A DNA stretch of 64,000 nucleotides from an uncultured Paracoccaceae bacterium (GTDB lineage: Bacteria > Pseudomonadota > Alphaproteobacteria > Rhodobacterales > Rhodobacteraceae): positions 62,001-126,000 of the forward strand of contig CANMFL010000004.1 in assembly GCA_947497185.1 (NCBI GenBank). The letters run 5' to 3'. Positions 26,287 to 35,225 of the stretch are shown piece by piece. The notes under the pieces were generated by a model, which ran no database searches, was not told the DNA's origin, and saw only the letters and a list, made by a program, of their open reading frames with translations. Position 1 is the stretch's first letter. Each line of letters begins with the position of its first letter. Made by a program: the position numbers and the translations under genes.

Positions 26287-27066
26287 ATGACCAGCCTACC
26301 CACCTCCACCGAGAAAAAGCTCGGTCTTGTGATCGACCTTGATACCTGCGTCGGATGTCATGCTTGTGTGATTTCCTGCAAGGGTTGGAATACCGAGAAT
26401 TACGGCGCACCGCTGTCTGACCAAGACCCCTATGGCGCAAATCCAACAGGCACATTTCTGAACCGCGTGCATTCCTACGAGGTCCAACCGCCCAACCTGA
26501 AAGACGGCACACAGCCCGCCGCCCAATTGATCCATTTCCCGAAGTCCTGTTTGCATTGCGACGACGCGCCCTGCGTCACGGTTTGCCCAACTGGCGCAAG
26601 TTACAAACGCAGCGAAGACGGCATTGTTTTAGTGAATGAGCAAGATTGCATCGGCTGCGGATTATGCGCGTGGGCCTGCCCATACGGCGCGCGCGAGTTG
26701 GATGCGGACGCGGGTGTGATGAAGAAATGCACTCTCTGCGTGGACCGTATTTACAACGAAAACCTACCCGAAGAAGACCGCCAACCCGCCTGCGTGCGCA
26801 CCTGCCCATCCAATGCGCGACACTTTGGCGACTTTGCCGATCCAGAATCCAACGTCTCGATCTTGACCCGCGAACGCGGCGGTTTCGATCTGATGCCGGA
26901 ACAAGGCACCAAGCCGGTGAACAAGTATCTGCCGCCACGCCCCAAAGACGTAGCACCGGAATTTGACGTGCTTGCCCCTTACCTCGAACCCATTGCGGCG
27001 GACGCAAAAGGCTTTGTCGGCTGGCTCGACAAGGCACTGAATGCTCTGCCCGGAGGAGTAAATTAA
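26287..27066 (+). CDS. soeB: Sulfite dehydrogenase iron-sulfur subunit SoeB
   Basis: 259 residues, a DmsB-like electron-transfer subunit. Four cysteine clusters are visible: CVGCHACVISC, CLHCDDAPCVTVC, CIGCGLCAWAC, and the interleaved CTLCVDR with CVRTC, enough for four [4Fe-4S] centres. It bridges the molybdenum centre of SoeA and the membrane subunit SoeC. AGGAGG lies 6 bases before the ATG. Its TAA overlaps the soeC ATG (TAATG). Confidence 0.93.
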   Translation: MTSLPTSTEKKLGLVIDLDTCVGCHACVISCKGWNTENYGAPLSDQDPYGANPTGTFLNRVHSYEVQPPNLKDGTQPAAQLIHFPKSCLHCDDAPCVTVCPTGASYKRSEDGIVLVNEQDCIGCGLCAWACPYGARELDADAGVMKKCTLCVDRIYNENLPEEDRQPACVRTCPSNARHFGDFADPESNVSILTRERGGFDLMPEQGTKPVNKYLPPRPKDVAPEFDVLAPYLEPIAADAKGFVGWLDKALNALPGGVN

Positions 27067-27935
27067 TGCATCCCGCACCGAGTGTTATTCTGTTCACCAC
27101 ATTTTCCGGTCTTGGGTTTGGCCTGCTGTTCTGGCTTGGCCTTGGCGTGATCGCACCCAGCGGATTAAGCGCGTTCATCTGGTTTGCACTGGCCTATGCG
27201 ATGGCTGTTGGCGGATTGTTCGCGTCGACGTTCCACCTTGGCCGTCCCGAACGTGCGATCAAAGCGTTCAGTCAGTGGCGCACAAGTTGGCTGTCACGTG
27301 AAGCGATTGCTGCCGTTGCGACCCTAATTATCATGGGGATTTATGCATTGTTTGCCCTTTTCGGCGCGCACCTCAAACTCGTCGGGTTCATCGGTGCAAT
27401 CGGCGCAATCGCCACCGTTTTCACAACGTCGATGATCTACATGCAAATGAAAACCGTGCCGCGCTGGCGGCATTGGACCACGCCCGCCCTGTTCCTGACG
27501 CTGTCCATTGGCGGCGGCGCATTGTTCGCGGGGCAGATCGTTACAACGTTTCTGTTGTTCACCGCAGCGGCTGCACTGCAGGGCTATACGTGGATCACAG
27601 GCGACAGCCGCCTTGCGCAATCCGGCACAGACGTGAAAACCGCCACCGGCCTCGGCCATATCGGTGACGTCCGCGCGTTTGAACCACCGCACACCGGCAC
27701 CAACTACCTGATGCGCGAATTTATTCACGTCGTCGGTCGCAAACACGCGCAAAAACTGCGGATGATTGCACTGATCCTTGGTTTTGCCCTGCCCGTCTTT
27801 TTCCTAAACTTCCATTTCAACCACATGCTCGCGCTCTTGGCTGTCATCAGCCACATCGCAGGCGTTCTAGCCCTGCGATGGTTGTTCTTTGCAGAGGCAG
27901 AGCACGTCGTGGGACTATATTACGGCAAGCGTTAA
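27066..27935 (+). CDS. soeC: Sulfite dehydrogenase membrane anchor SoeC
   Basis: 289-residue integral membrane protein of the DmsC type with about eight helices, starting HPAPSVILFTTFSGLGFGLLFWLGLG. It contains the family's TFHLGRPERAIKAFSQWRTSWLSREA block near helix 2-3. It anchors SoeAB on the cytoplasmic face and transfers electrons to quinone. It overlaps soeB by one base and ends 13 bases from the convergent iclR stop, closing the taurine/sulfite gene run. Confidence 0.92.
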   Translation: MHPAPSVILFTTFSGLGFGLLFWLGLGVIAPSGLSAFIWFALAYAMAVGGLFASTFHLGRPERAIKAFSQWRTSWLSREAIAAVATLIIMGIYALFALFGAHLKLVGFIGAIGAIATVFTTSMIYMQMKTVPRWRHWTTPALFLTLSIGGGALFAGQIVTTFLLFTAAAALQGYTWITGDSRLAQSGTDVKTATGLGHIGDVRAFEPPHTGTNYLMREFIHVVGRKHAQKLRMIALILGFALPVFFLNFHFNHMLALLAVISHIAGVLALRWLFFAEAEHVVGLYYGKR

Positions 27936-27948
27936 CAGCCCGTAAAAT

Positions 27949-28734
27949 TCAGGAATCTTCGTCGCGGATATGCCAATTTGCGGCGTCGTAGGCGATGTCT
28001 CGCGCGGTTTGCTGCAAAAGCGGCGCGAGTTTTTCCATGCCTTTCAGCGTCTGCCGGTCCGTCGTGCTTGTCACGGAAAGCGCCCCTAGCGGACGCCCTT
28101 TTTCCGTCAAAATCGGCACCGCGATGCAGATGATCCCCGGCTCGTGTTCCTCGTCATCGAACCCGTAACCACGGGCAACAATCGCGTCCAATTCCTCCAT
28201 CAGGCTTTCAGCCGATGTCAGCGTTTTGGGCGTGAATTGGTGGAATGATTGTTGTGCGATGATCCGGTTCAACTGCGCGTCTTCGGTGTAGGCCAGCATC
28301 ACTTTGCCGACGCCTGTGCAGTAAGCGGGGCCGACTTTGCCCGCTTGGCTGAACATTTGTACGGGCTGCACCGCGTTGCGTTTTTCAAGATACAAGACCT
28401 GCGCATTATCCAACTGGGCAAGGTGAACGGTCTCGCAAACCTCGGCGCTTAACGCATCCAAATGCGGCCGCGCGATCGGGGCCAGTGTTGACTGCGCCCA
28501 TGCCGCATGCGCCAACCGGACCAACCGAACACCCGGCGAATAGGTCTGCCGATCCGGGTTGTAGGCGAGCATCCCCTGATTGGTTAATGTCTGCACAAAT
28601 CGGTACAACGTGGGCTTTGGAAACGCCGATTGCGCAAGGATTTCACCAAAGCGGACAGGATGCCCAAAGGCCGCGACCTGATCCAAAACCGCTAACGCTT
28701 TGCCCACGGTTCCGTCTTCGTGATCTCGTGACAT
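27949..28734 (-). CDS. IclR-family transcriptional regulator
   Basis: 261 residues from the ATG at 28734, with AAGGA eight bases upstream; an in-frame upstream extension looks non-conserved. The N-terminal winged helix (VGKALAVLDQVAAFGHPVRFGEILAQSAFPKPTLYRFVQTLTNQGML) is followed by an IclR effector domain (VGKVMLAYTEDAQLNRII, GYGFDDEEHEPGIICIAVPI, GALSVTST). It is transcribed away from the alpha-galactosidase operon and likely represses it, with a galactoside breakdown product as effector. A perfect GTTTCAA-CTA-TTGAAAC palindrome lies between the two genes. Confidence 0.9.
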   Translation of the reverse strand: MSRDHEDGTVGKALAVLDQVAAFGHPVRFGEILAQSAFPKPTLYRFVQTLTNQGMLAYNPDRQTYSPGVRLVRLAHAAWAQSTLAPIARPHLDALSAEVCETVHLAQLDNAQVLYLEKRNAVQPVQMFSQAGKVGPAYCTGVGKVMLAYTEDAQLNRIIAQQSFHQFTPKTLTSAESLMEELDAIVARGYGFDDEEHEPGIICIAVPILTEKGRPLGALSVTSTTDRQTLKGMEKLAPLLQQTARDIAYDAANWHIRDEDS

Positions 28735-28761
28735 GTTGGCGGTCCTTTCCGGTTGCAACAG

Positions 28762-28826
28762 TTGACATTTTGGTACGATACCCGCTTTAGTATCAATATT
28801 CAAAACCTAGTTTCAACTATTGAAAC
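28762..28826 (+). promoter_or_regulatory. Galactoside operon promoter and IclR-type operator
   Basis: TTGACA at 28762-28767 with TTTAGT 18 bases later (28786-28791) is a plausible sigma-70 promoter. A perfect palindrome GTTTCAA-CTA-TTGAAAC at 28810-28826 lies just downstream, suited to block transcription. A smaller GGTA-CGA-TACC repeat lies at 28772-28782 within the spacer. Confidence 0.65.
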
Positions 28827-28846
28827 AGCAGCGCCGCAGAGTTCCC

Positions 28847-30940
28847 ATGACACGCACCTATCGCCTTGATGATGACCGCCAAACGCTTGTCCTTGCGGCA
28901 CGCAATAACCGTCTGCACGAGGTCGTGTATTGGGGTCCGGCCCTGCCCATGGACGAAGATTTAACCACGATTCACGCCGCTGGCGCGCTGGATGTGACGG
29001 GCGGCATGCTGGACGAAAACCCCGACCTGTCGATCTGCCCAGAGGCCACGCGGTCGTTTCCCGGCCAACCCGGTCTGATTATTCGCGACACCGACGGCAC
29101 GCCATTGCTGCCCAAATTCTGCTTTGACAGCGCTGACGAAACCGACGGTCTGACGCTATCCTACAGCGATGCGGACAACGGCTTGCAGCTGACCGTCAGC
29201 TTTAAACCCGACCCGCACACACACATCATTACCTGCCAAACCACGCTCGACGCGGATCGTCCGATGCACCTGCATTGGCTCGCCGCCCCTGTGTTGCCCG
29301 CACCACAGCAATCCGATGAAATGATTGATTTTTCTGGTCGTTGGTGCGGTGAATTCCAGCCAAATCGGACCGCTTGGAGCGCAGGCATCCGTTACCGCGA
29401 AAACCGCACCGGACGCACTGGCCACGAACATTTTCCCGGTCTAATTGTCCCCTGCACAGGTGCTACGAACACGCAGGGCGAAGCCTACGGTTTCCACTAT
29501 GGCTGGTCCGGCGGACACCGGATGATCGCGGAAGAATTGCAAGACGGACGCCGACAAATCCAATGGGGCCACGCCGCCCGCATGGAAACTACAGCTGCTA
29601 TGCAGTTCAAAACTGCACCGCTCTATATCACCTATTCCGACAGCGGTTTGAACGGCTGCGCTGTTGCGTTCCAGCGGCACCTGCGCGACCGGATCGTGAC
29701 GTGGCCAAAGCCGGACGCACCGCGCCCCGTACATTATAACTGCTGGGAAGCCGTGTATTTCGACCACAAACTGCCCGTGTTGAAAGACATCGCAGACCGC
29801 GCCGCAGCCCTAGGGGCAGAGCGTTTTGTACTCGACGACGGCTGGTTCGGCCAACGCGACGACGACACCCGCAGCCTGTCAGATTGGACCGTCGATCCGC
29901 GAAAATATCCAGACGGGCTTGGTCCGCTGGTCGATCACATCCACAGTCTCGGCATGACATTCGGGATTTGGTTCGAACCCGAAATGATCAACGAAGACAG
30001 CGACATCCACCGCGCCAACCCGCATTGGGCCTTGGGCAGCGAAGATCAGACCCTCGGGCGGCAGCAAAAAGCGTTGAACATGGCGCTGCCAGAGGTCCGC
30101 GATTTCCTGTATGATCGTATGGCGAAAATCCTGCGTGACCACGACGTTGACTACATCAAATGGGACCACAATCGCGTGCTGCCAATGCCCGATGCGGCGC
30201 AAACACGCGGGTCTTATGCGTTGATTGATCGGCTGCGGGCGGACTTCCCCAACACCGAAATTGAAAGCTGTGCATCGGGTGGCGGGCGCATCGACTTTGG
30301 CATCATGCAACGCACGCAGCGCGTGTGGCTGTCCGATAGCAACGACGCGCTTGAACGCCTTCGTATTCAACATGACGCAGCCCTTTTCTTGCCGCTGTCT
30401 GTCACCGGGTCACACGTTGGACCGCGCATTTGCCACACTTCTGGCCGCGTGCTGGACATCGCGTTCCGCGCATGGGTCGCGGCACAACGGCACATGGGCT
30501 TCGAGATGGACCCGCGCGAGTTGGATGCGCATGAAATCGCCGTCCTGACCGAAGTCACAACATGGTGGAAACATAACCGCCACTGGATGCAAAAAGCGGA
30601 TATTCTGCGGCTCGACAGCGCCGATCCGGCCGTTATAGCCGAACAACAAATGGCACAAAACGGCGATCAGTTCGTTGTTTTTGCAGGCAAAGCCGCGACA
30701 AGCGACCAAATCTCACCGCGCCCATTACGCCTAACAGGCCTCGTCCCCGATGCGACCTACAAAATCAGCCTCGCCAACCGGACCAGCGCCCCTGCGCTAT
30801 CACGCGGCAACCAGATTTTGAAATCATCGGAAATTGAGGTATCTGGCACCTATCTGATGCACCACGGGCTGACATTACCATGGACATTCCCGGACCGCAT
30901 GTGGGTCATTGAGGGCACTCTGATAAAGGACGCGACATGA
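28847..30940 (+). CDS. Alpha-galactosidase, GH36
   Basis: 697 residues from the ATG at 28847; a TTG at 28820 in frame falls inside the operator and is less likely. GH36 features: NCWEAVYFDH, FVLDDGWFGQRDDDTRSLSDW, GIWFEPEMINEDSD, the catalytic nucleophile Asp in YIKWDHNR, and the acid/base Asp in the block SCASGGGRIDFG followed by RVWLSDSNDA. It removes alpha-linked galactose from oligosaccharides. No signal peptide is seen, so the substrates must be imported; the transporter is not in the window. First gene of an operon with dgoK, dgoA, a lactonase, GH42 and an epimerase. Confidence 0.93.
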   Translation: MTRTYRLDDDRQTLVLAARNNRLHEVVYWGPALPMDEDLTTIHAAGALDVTGGMLDENPDLSICPEATRSFPGQPGLIIRDTDGTPLLPKFCFDSADETDGLTLSYSDADNGLQLTVSFKPDPHTHIITCQTTLDADRPMHLHWLAAPVLPAPQQSDEMIDFSGRWCGEFQPNRTAWSAGIRYRENRTGRTGHEHFPGLIVPCTGATNTQGEAYGFHYGWSGGHRMIAEELQDGRRQIQWGHAARMETTAAMQFKTAPLYITYSDSGLNGCAVAFQRHLRDRIVTWPKPDAPRPVHYNCWEAVYFDHKLPVLKDIADRAAALGAERFVLDDGWFGQRDDDTRSLSDWTVDPRKYPDGLGPLVDHIHSLGMTFGIWFEPEMINEDSDIHRANPHWALGSEDQTLGRQQKALNMALPEVRDFLYDRMAKILRDHDVDYIKWDHNRVLPMPDAAQTRGSYALIDRLRADFPNTEIESCASGGGRIDFGIMQRTQRVWLSDSNDALERLRIQHDAALFLPLSVTGSHVGPRICHTSGRVLDIAFRAWVAAQRHMGFEMDPRELDAHEIAVLTEVTTWWKHNRHWMQKADILRLDSADPAVIAEQQMAQNGDQFVVFAGKAATSDQISPRPLRLTGLVPDATYKISLANRTSAPALSRGNQILKSSEIEVSGTYLMHHGLTLPWTFPDRMWVIEGTLIKDAT

Positions 30941-31839
30941 CCGATACGATCACTCCCGACTGGATCGCCGCCGATTGGGGCACGAGCAACCTGCGCGTGT
31001 GGGCGATGTCCAATGCGGGCGATGTTCTGGCCGAAGCATCATCGGATCAAGGCATGGGAAAACTATCCCGCGACGGCTTTGAGCCCGCCTTGCTGGACCT
31101 TGTCGGCGGGTGGATCAACGGCCCGATCACGGTCATCGCGTGCGGCATGGTCGGCGCACGCCAAGGCTGGACCGAAGCCAAATATGACCGCGTGCCTTGC
31201 CCCGCCGCGACCGCCGGATTTACCAAGGTTACAACCGAAAACGCCGATCTTTCCGTCCACATCATCCCCGGCATCGCCCAAGACGCGCCCGCCGACGTGA
31301 TGCGCGGCGAAGAAACGCAAATCGCAGGCTTTTTGTCGCGCAATCCGAACTGGGATGGCGTGATCTGCCTGCCCGGAAGCCACACCAAATGGGTGCACAT
31401 CAGCGCCGATGAAGTTGTGAGCTTTCAAACATTTATGAGCGGCGAATTATTTGCGGCGATCTCTGGCCATACGGTCCTGAAGCACTCGGTCGACAGCACA
31501 GGCTGGGACGCTGCCATGTATGAAGCCGCGATTAACGAAACCATGTCGCGCCCCGAACGGCTCGCTGCGCATTTGTTTTCGCTGCGTGCCGAGGGCCTGT
31601 TGCATAACATGTCCAACGAGGCCGCCCGCAGCCGCCTGTCTGGACTGTTGATCGGGGCCGAACTTGCTGCTGCCCGCCCCTATTGGCTGGGCCAACAAAT
31701 CGCCGTTATCGGTGCAGGCGATATTGCCAGCCTCTACGTCAAAGCGCTTGAACTTCAAGGCGCGCCCGCTACCCAAGTGCAGGGCGACAGCGTCACCCTT
31801 GCCGGTCTCACCGCGGCCTACCGCCGCCTGAAAGGATAA
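30937..31839 (+). CDS. dgoK: 2-dehydro-3-deoxygalactonokinase
   Basis: 300 residues. Phosphorylates 2-keto-3-deoxygalactonate in the De Ley-Doudoroff pathway. Family blocks: WIAADWGTSNLRVWAMS at the N-terminus (phosphate-binding), GMVGARQGW, MRGEETQIAG, LPGSHTKWV, TFMSGELFA and GLLIGAELAAA. Overlaps the GH36 stop by 4 bases (ATGA) and lies 4 bases before dgoA. Confidence 0.94.
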   Translation: MTDTITPDWIAADWGTSNLRVWAMSNAGDVLAEASSDQGMGKLSRDGFEPALLDLVGGWINGPITVIACGMVGARQGWTEAKYDRVPCPAATAGFTKVTTENADLSVHIIPGIAQDAPADVMRGEETQIAGFLSRNPNWDGVICLPGSHTKWVHISADEVVSFQTFMSGELFAAISGHTVLKHSVDSTGWDAAMYEAAINETMSRPERLAAHLFSLRAEGLLHNMSNEAARSRLSGLLIGAELAAARPYWLGQQIAVIGAGDIASLYVKALELQGAPATQVQGDSVTLAGLTAAYRRLKG

Positions 31840-31843
31840 TTCT

Positions 31844-32449
31844 ATGTCCCATCTTCCCCTGATCGCAATCTTGCGTGGCGTCACGACGGACGAAGCACCC
31901 GCAATGGCCGAAGCCCTTGTAAACGCTGGCATTACCCAGATCGAAGTCCCGCTCAATTCCCCGACCCCATTCGCAAGCATCACCGCGATGAAAACCGCCG
32001 TGGGCGACACCGCGATCATCGGCGCAGGCACCGTTTTATCCACCGACGACGTGGGCCGTGTGCGCGATGCAGGTGGCGAATTGATCGTGTCGCCCAACTG
32101 CGACCAGCGTGTGATCATGGCCACCAAAGCGGCCGGAATGGCCAGCTGGCCGGGCGTGATGACCCCCACCGAATGCTTCGCAGCACTCAAAGCCGGGGCC
32201 GATGGTCTCAAGATTTTCCCAGCCAGCCTGATCGGCCCCGACGGCATCAAAGCGATCCGCGCCGTGCTGCCCATCGGCACGAAAGTTTACGCGGTTGGCG
32301 GCGCAGGTGCCGACAACTTCCGGCTGTGGATGGACGCGACGGTTGACGGTTTTGGCATCGGGTCCGCCCTGTTCAAACCCGGCTTTTCGGTCGCGGACGT
32401 CGCCGAACGCGCCAAAGGGATGGTGAACGCCTACAAGGCCGCGTTATGA
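31844..32449 (+). CDS. dgoA: 2-dehydro-3-deoxy-6-phosphogalactonate aldolase
   Basis: 201-residue class I aldolase of the KDPG/KHG family. The Schiff-base lysine is in GLKIFPAS (Lys 123) and the proton-transfer glutamate in IEVPLNSP (Glu 34), with IGAGTVL and SPNC as further family motifs. Splits KDPGal into pyruvate and glyceraldehyde 3-phosphate. Pairing with dgoK supports DgoA over the glucose-specific Eda. Overlaps the lactonase gene by 4 bases. Confidence 0.93.
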   Translation: MSHLPLIAILRGVTTDEAPAMAEALVNAGITQIEVPLNSPTPFASITAMKTAVGDTAIIGAGTVLSTDDVGRVRDAGGELIVSPNCDQRVIMATKAAGMASWPGVMTPTECFAALKAGADGLKIFPASLIGPDGIKAIRAVLPIGTKVYAVGGAGADNFRLWMDATVDGFGIGSALFKPGFSVADVAERAKGMVNAYKAAL

Positions 32450-33273
32450 TTTTCGACGACACACAATGCACGCTTGGCGAAGGCCCGATCTGGCACCCTG
32501 AACGGCAGCAGTTTTTCTGGTTCGACATCCTGAACAAGCGCTTTCACACCCAAGGTCAGCACTGGGATTTCGACGAATACGTCTCGGCCGCAGGCTGGGT
32601 CGATCATGACACCTTCCTGATCGCCTCGGAATCGCAGCTCTTCACTTTCAACATTGAAACTGAAGAAGAAATCTACATCTGCGGCCTCGAAAGCGACAAT
32701 GACGACACCCGTTCCAACGACGGTCGCGCCGACCCGCAAGGCGGTTTCTGGATCGGCACGATGGGCAAATCCGCGCAGAGCAAAGACGGATCAATCTACC
32801 GCTACTATCGCGGCGAATTGCGCCGCCTGTTTGCGAACATCACAATCACAAACGCGATCTGCTTCGCGCCCTGTGGCACCATCGCATATTACGCGGACAC
32901 TGCAGTCGGCAAATTGATGGCAACCGACCTTGACGCAGACGGCTGGCCCACCGGAAAACCACGGCTCGTCATCGACCTCAACGCAGAAGATTTCGGCATC
33001 GACGGCGCAGTCGTCGACGCAGACGGCAACATCTGGAACGCGCAATGGGGCGCGTCGCGCGTCGCCCAATACGCCCCCGACGGGACCTTTCTACAGGCGA
33101 TCAGTTTTCCTGCTCGCCAGACCTCCTGCCCCGCATTCGGCGGCCCAGACCTGTCCACGCTCTATTGCACGTCCGCCACAGAAAATATGGACGCGCCGGG
33201 CGCAGACGACGGCAAAACCTTTGCCACAGAAACCTCCACAACTGGCCAAGCAGAACACCGCGTTATCCTGTAA
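32446..33273 (+). CDS. SMP-30/gluconolactonase-family sugar lactonase
   Basis: 275-residue six-bladed beta-propeller. Metal-binding residues lie in LGEGPIWHP (Glu), RSNDGRADPQGGFWIGTM and AVVDADGNIWNAQW. Probably hydrolyses galactono-lactone to galactonate, inferred from position between dgoA and the galactosidase; arabinono- or glucono-lactone cannot be excluded. Overlaps dgoA by 4 bases. Confidence 0.88.
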   Translation: MIFDDTQCTLGEGPIWHPERQQFFWFDILNKRFHTQGQHWDFDEYVSAAGWVDHDTFLIASESQLFTFNIETEEEIYICGLESDNDDTRSNDGRADPQGGFWIGTMGKSAQSKDGSIYRYYRGELRRLFANITITNAICFAPCGTIAYYADTAVGKLMATDLDADGWPTGKPRLVIDLNAEDFGIDGAVVDADGNIWNAQWGASRVAQYAPDGTFLQAISFPARQTSCPAFGGPDLSTLYCTSATENMDAPGADDGKTFATETSTTGQAEHRVIL

Positions 33274-33285
33274 CGCGACCCGTTT

Positions 33286-33309
33286 CTTCATTTCGCCAAA
33301 ACAACTCAA
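33286..33309 (+). repeat. Dispersed 24-base repeat, family A, before the GH42 gene
   Basis: Exact match to the copies at 3162-3185 and 47373-47396. It ends 11 bases before the GH42 start, and the ribosome-binding site (AAAAGG) straddles its 3' end, so the repeat borders or helps form the translation signal. Confidence 0.85.
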
Positions 33310-33320
33310 AAGGCACCGCC

Positions 33321-35222
33321 ATGATCCGCACGCTCGGCGTTTGTTACTATCCAGAACACTGGCCCGAAGACCGTTGGGAAACCGACGCCGCCCAGATGGT
33401 GGCCAATGGCCTGACATGGGTACGCATCGGCGAATTCGCGTGGTCCTTGATGGAACCCACGCCCGACGCCTTTGATTGGGGTTGGCTTGACCGCGCGATT
33501 GACGTGTTGGGCAAGGCTGGATTGAAGATCGTCCTTGGCACACCCACTGCGACACCACCACGCTGGATGATCGATAAACATCCAGATATGCTTGCTGTGG
33601 ACGCAAATAATCAAACGCGCAAATTTGGCTCGCGGCGGCATTATGATTTCAGCCACCTCGGCTACCGCGAAGAGGCCAAGCGTATCGCCCGTCTCATGGC
33701 CGAACGCTATGGCAAAAATCCGCACATCGCTGCTTGGCAAATCGACAACGAATACGACTGCCACGACACCACGCTTTCTTATTCAGACGCTGCCAGAACG
33801 GGCTTCCAAGACTGGCTGGCCCAACGGTATCAATCCACAGACGCGTTAAACCGCGCATGGGGCAACGTGTTTTGGTCAATGCAATACGACACATTCGATC
33901 AGATCGCACTGCCCAACCTGACCGTCACCGAACCAAACCACCCGCATGTTCTGGCGTTCCGGCGCTATTCATCCGACCAAGTTGTCGCCTTCAACAAAGC
34001 CCAAGTTGACGTGATCCGCCCCCATACAGACGCGCCGCTGATCCACAACTACATGGGCCGGATCACGACGTTTGATCATTGGAAAGTCGGCGCTGACCTC
34101 GATATCGCGTCATGGGACAGCTACCCGATTGGTTTTTTGTCGGACCGGATCGAAGGCACAGCCAAGGAAAAACAAACTTATCTGCGCCAAGGCCACCCCG
34201 ATAATCAGGCGTTCCACCACGACCTTTACCGCGCCATCGGACGAGGCCGGATGTGGGTCATGGAGCAACAACCTGGCCCCGTAAACTGGGCACCTTACAA
34301 CCCCGCACCCCTGCCCGGCATGGCCCGTCTTTGGGCATGGGAAGCGTTTGCGCATGGCGCCGAAACCGTCTGCTATTTCCGCTGGCGGCAGGCCCCATTC
34401 GCGCAAGAACAAATGCACGCGGCCCTGTTGCGTCCCGACGCAGAACCGGCCCCCGCATTGGCCGAAGCCGCCAAAGTTGCGCATGAACTCGCGCAGATGC
34501 CAGAGGTCGGCACCGCGCAGTCCCCCGTCGCACTTGTGTTCGATTACGAAAGCGCATGGGCGTGGGATGCACAGCCGCAAGGCGCTGATTTTGATATGTT
34601 CCGCCTCGCGTTTGCGGCCTATCGTGGGTTGCGTCGCGCAGGCTTGAACGTCGATATCATCCATCCCGAAACGGCGGACCTGTCGGCCTACAAACTGGTT
34701 CTCGCCCCCGGCCTGATGACAATTTCCGACCCTTTCCGCGCGGCGCTCGCCGCGTTCGATGGTATCGCATTGATCGGGCCCCGCACCGACACCAAGACGA
34801 CAGAACTCGCGATCCCAACGCCGCTCGGCCCCGATCTGCCGAATGCGGATGTCAGCGTCATCATGTCGGAAAGTCTGCCGCCGTCAGACGCGATCAAGCT
34901 GCAAAACGGCGGCAAATTCCGCCATTGGTTCGAGCATCTCAGCGGCACGGGCGACGTCTATCTGTCCACCAAATCCGGCCAACCTGCGATCATGGGCAGC
35001 GGGTCATTGCGCTATCTCGCGGGCTGGCCTGACGATGATACCTTTGATCAAATCATTGGAAACCTGTGCGACACGCTTGATATTCCGACGTTTGACCTGC
35101 CTAAGGGCTTGCGGATCAGGGATACCGAAACCCACCGTTTTGTGTTCAATTATGCCGCGAAGGCCCGCAAATGGGGCGACGTCATCATCCCCGCCGCCGG
35201 CGTCCATTGGGAGGAAATCTAA
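33321..35222 (+). CDS. Beta-galactosidase, GH42
   Basis: 633 residues from the ATG at 33321. The start is set by MIRTLGVCYYPEHWPEDRW, the usual GH42 N-terminus, and by AAGG eight bases upstream; a longer in-frame extension overlaps the lactonase gene and is not homologous. Acid/base Glu is in WQIDNEYDCHDT and the nucleophile Glu in WVMEQQPGPVNW. Catalytic TIM barrel, trimerisation domain and a C-terminal beta domain fit the length. No signal peptide, so it is cytoplasmic. Releases galactose from beta-galactosides for the downstream epimerase. Confidence 0.94.
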   Translation: MIRTLGVCYYPEHWPEDRWETDAAQMVANGLTWVRIGEFAWSLMEPTPDAFDWGWLDRAIDVLGKAGLKIVLGTPTATPPRWMIDKHPDMLAVDANNQTRKFGSRRHYDFSHLGYREEAKRIARLMAERYGKNPHIAAWQIDNEYDCHDTTLSYSDAARTGFQDWLAQRYQSTDALNRAWGNVFWSMQYDTFDQIALPNLTVTEPNHPHVLAFRRYSSDQVVAFNKAQVDVIRPHTDAPLIHNYMGRITTFDHWKVGADLDIASWDSYPIGFLSDRIEGTAKEKQTYLRQGHPDNQAFHHDLYRAIGRGRMWVMEQQPGPVNWAPYNPAPLPGMARLWAWEAFAHGAETVCYFRWRQAPFAQEQMHAALLRPDAEPAPALAEAAKVAHELAQMPEVGTAQSPVALVFDYESAWAWDAQPQGADFDMFRLAFAAYRGLRRAGLNVDIIHPETADLSAYKLVLAPGLMTISDPFRAALAAFDGIALIGPRTDTKTTELAIPTPLGPDLPNADVSVIMSESLPPSDAIKLQNGGKFRHWFEHLSGTGDVYLSTKSGQPAIMGSGSLRYLAGWPDDDTFDQIIGNLCDTLDIPTFDLPKGLRIRDTETHRFVFNYAAKARKWGDVIIPAAGVHWEEI

Positions 35223-35225
35223 ACC

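Noticed and set aside
33045..33320. N-terminal extension of the GH42 frame
   Set aside because: Overlaps the lactonase gene in another frame and is Arg-rich; GH42 proteins begin at MIRTLGVCYYPEHW.
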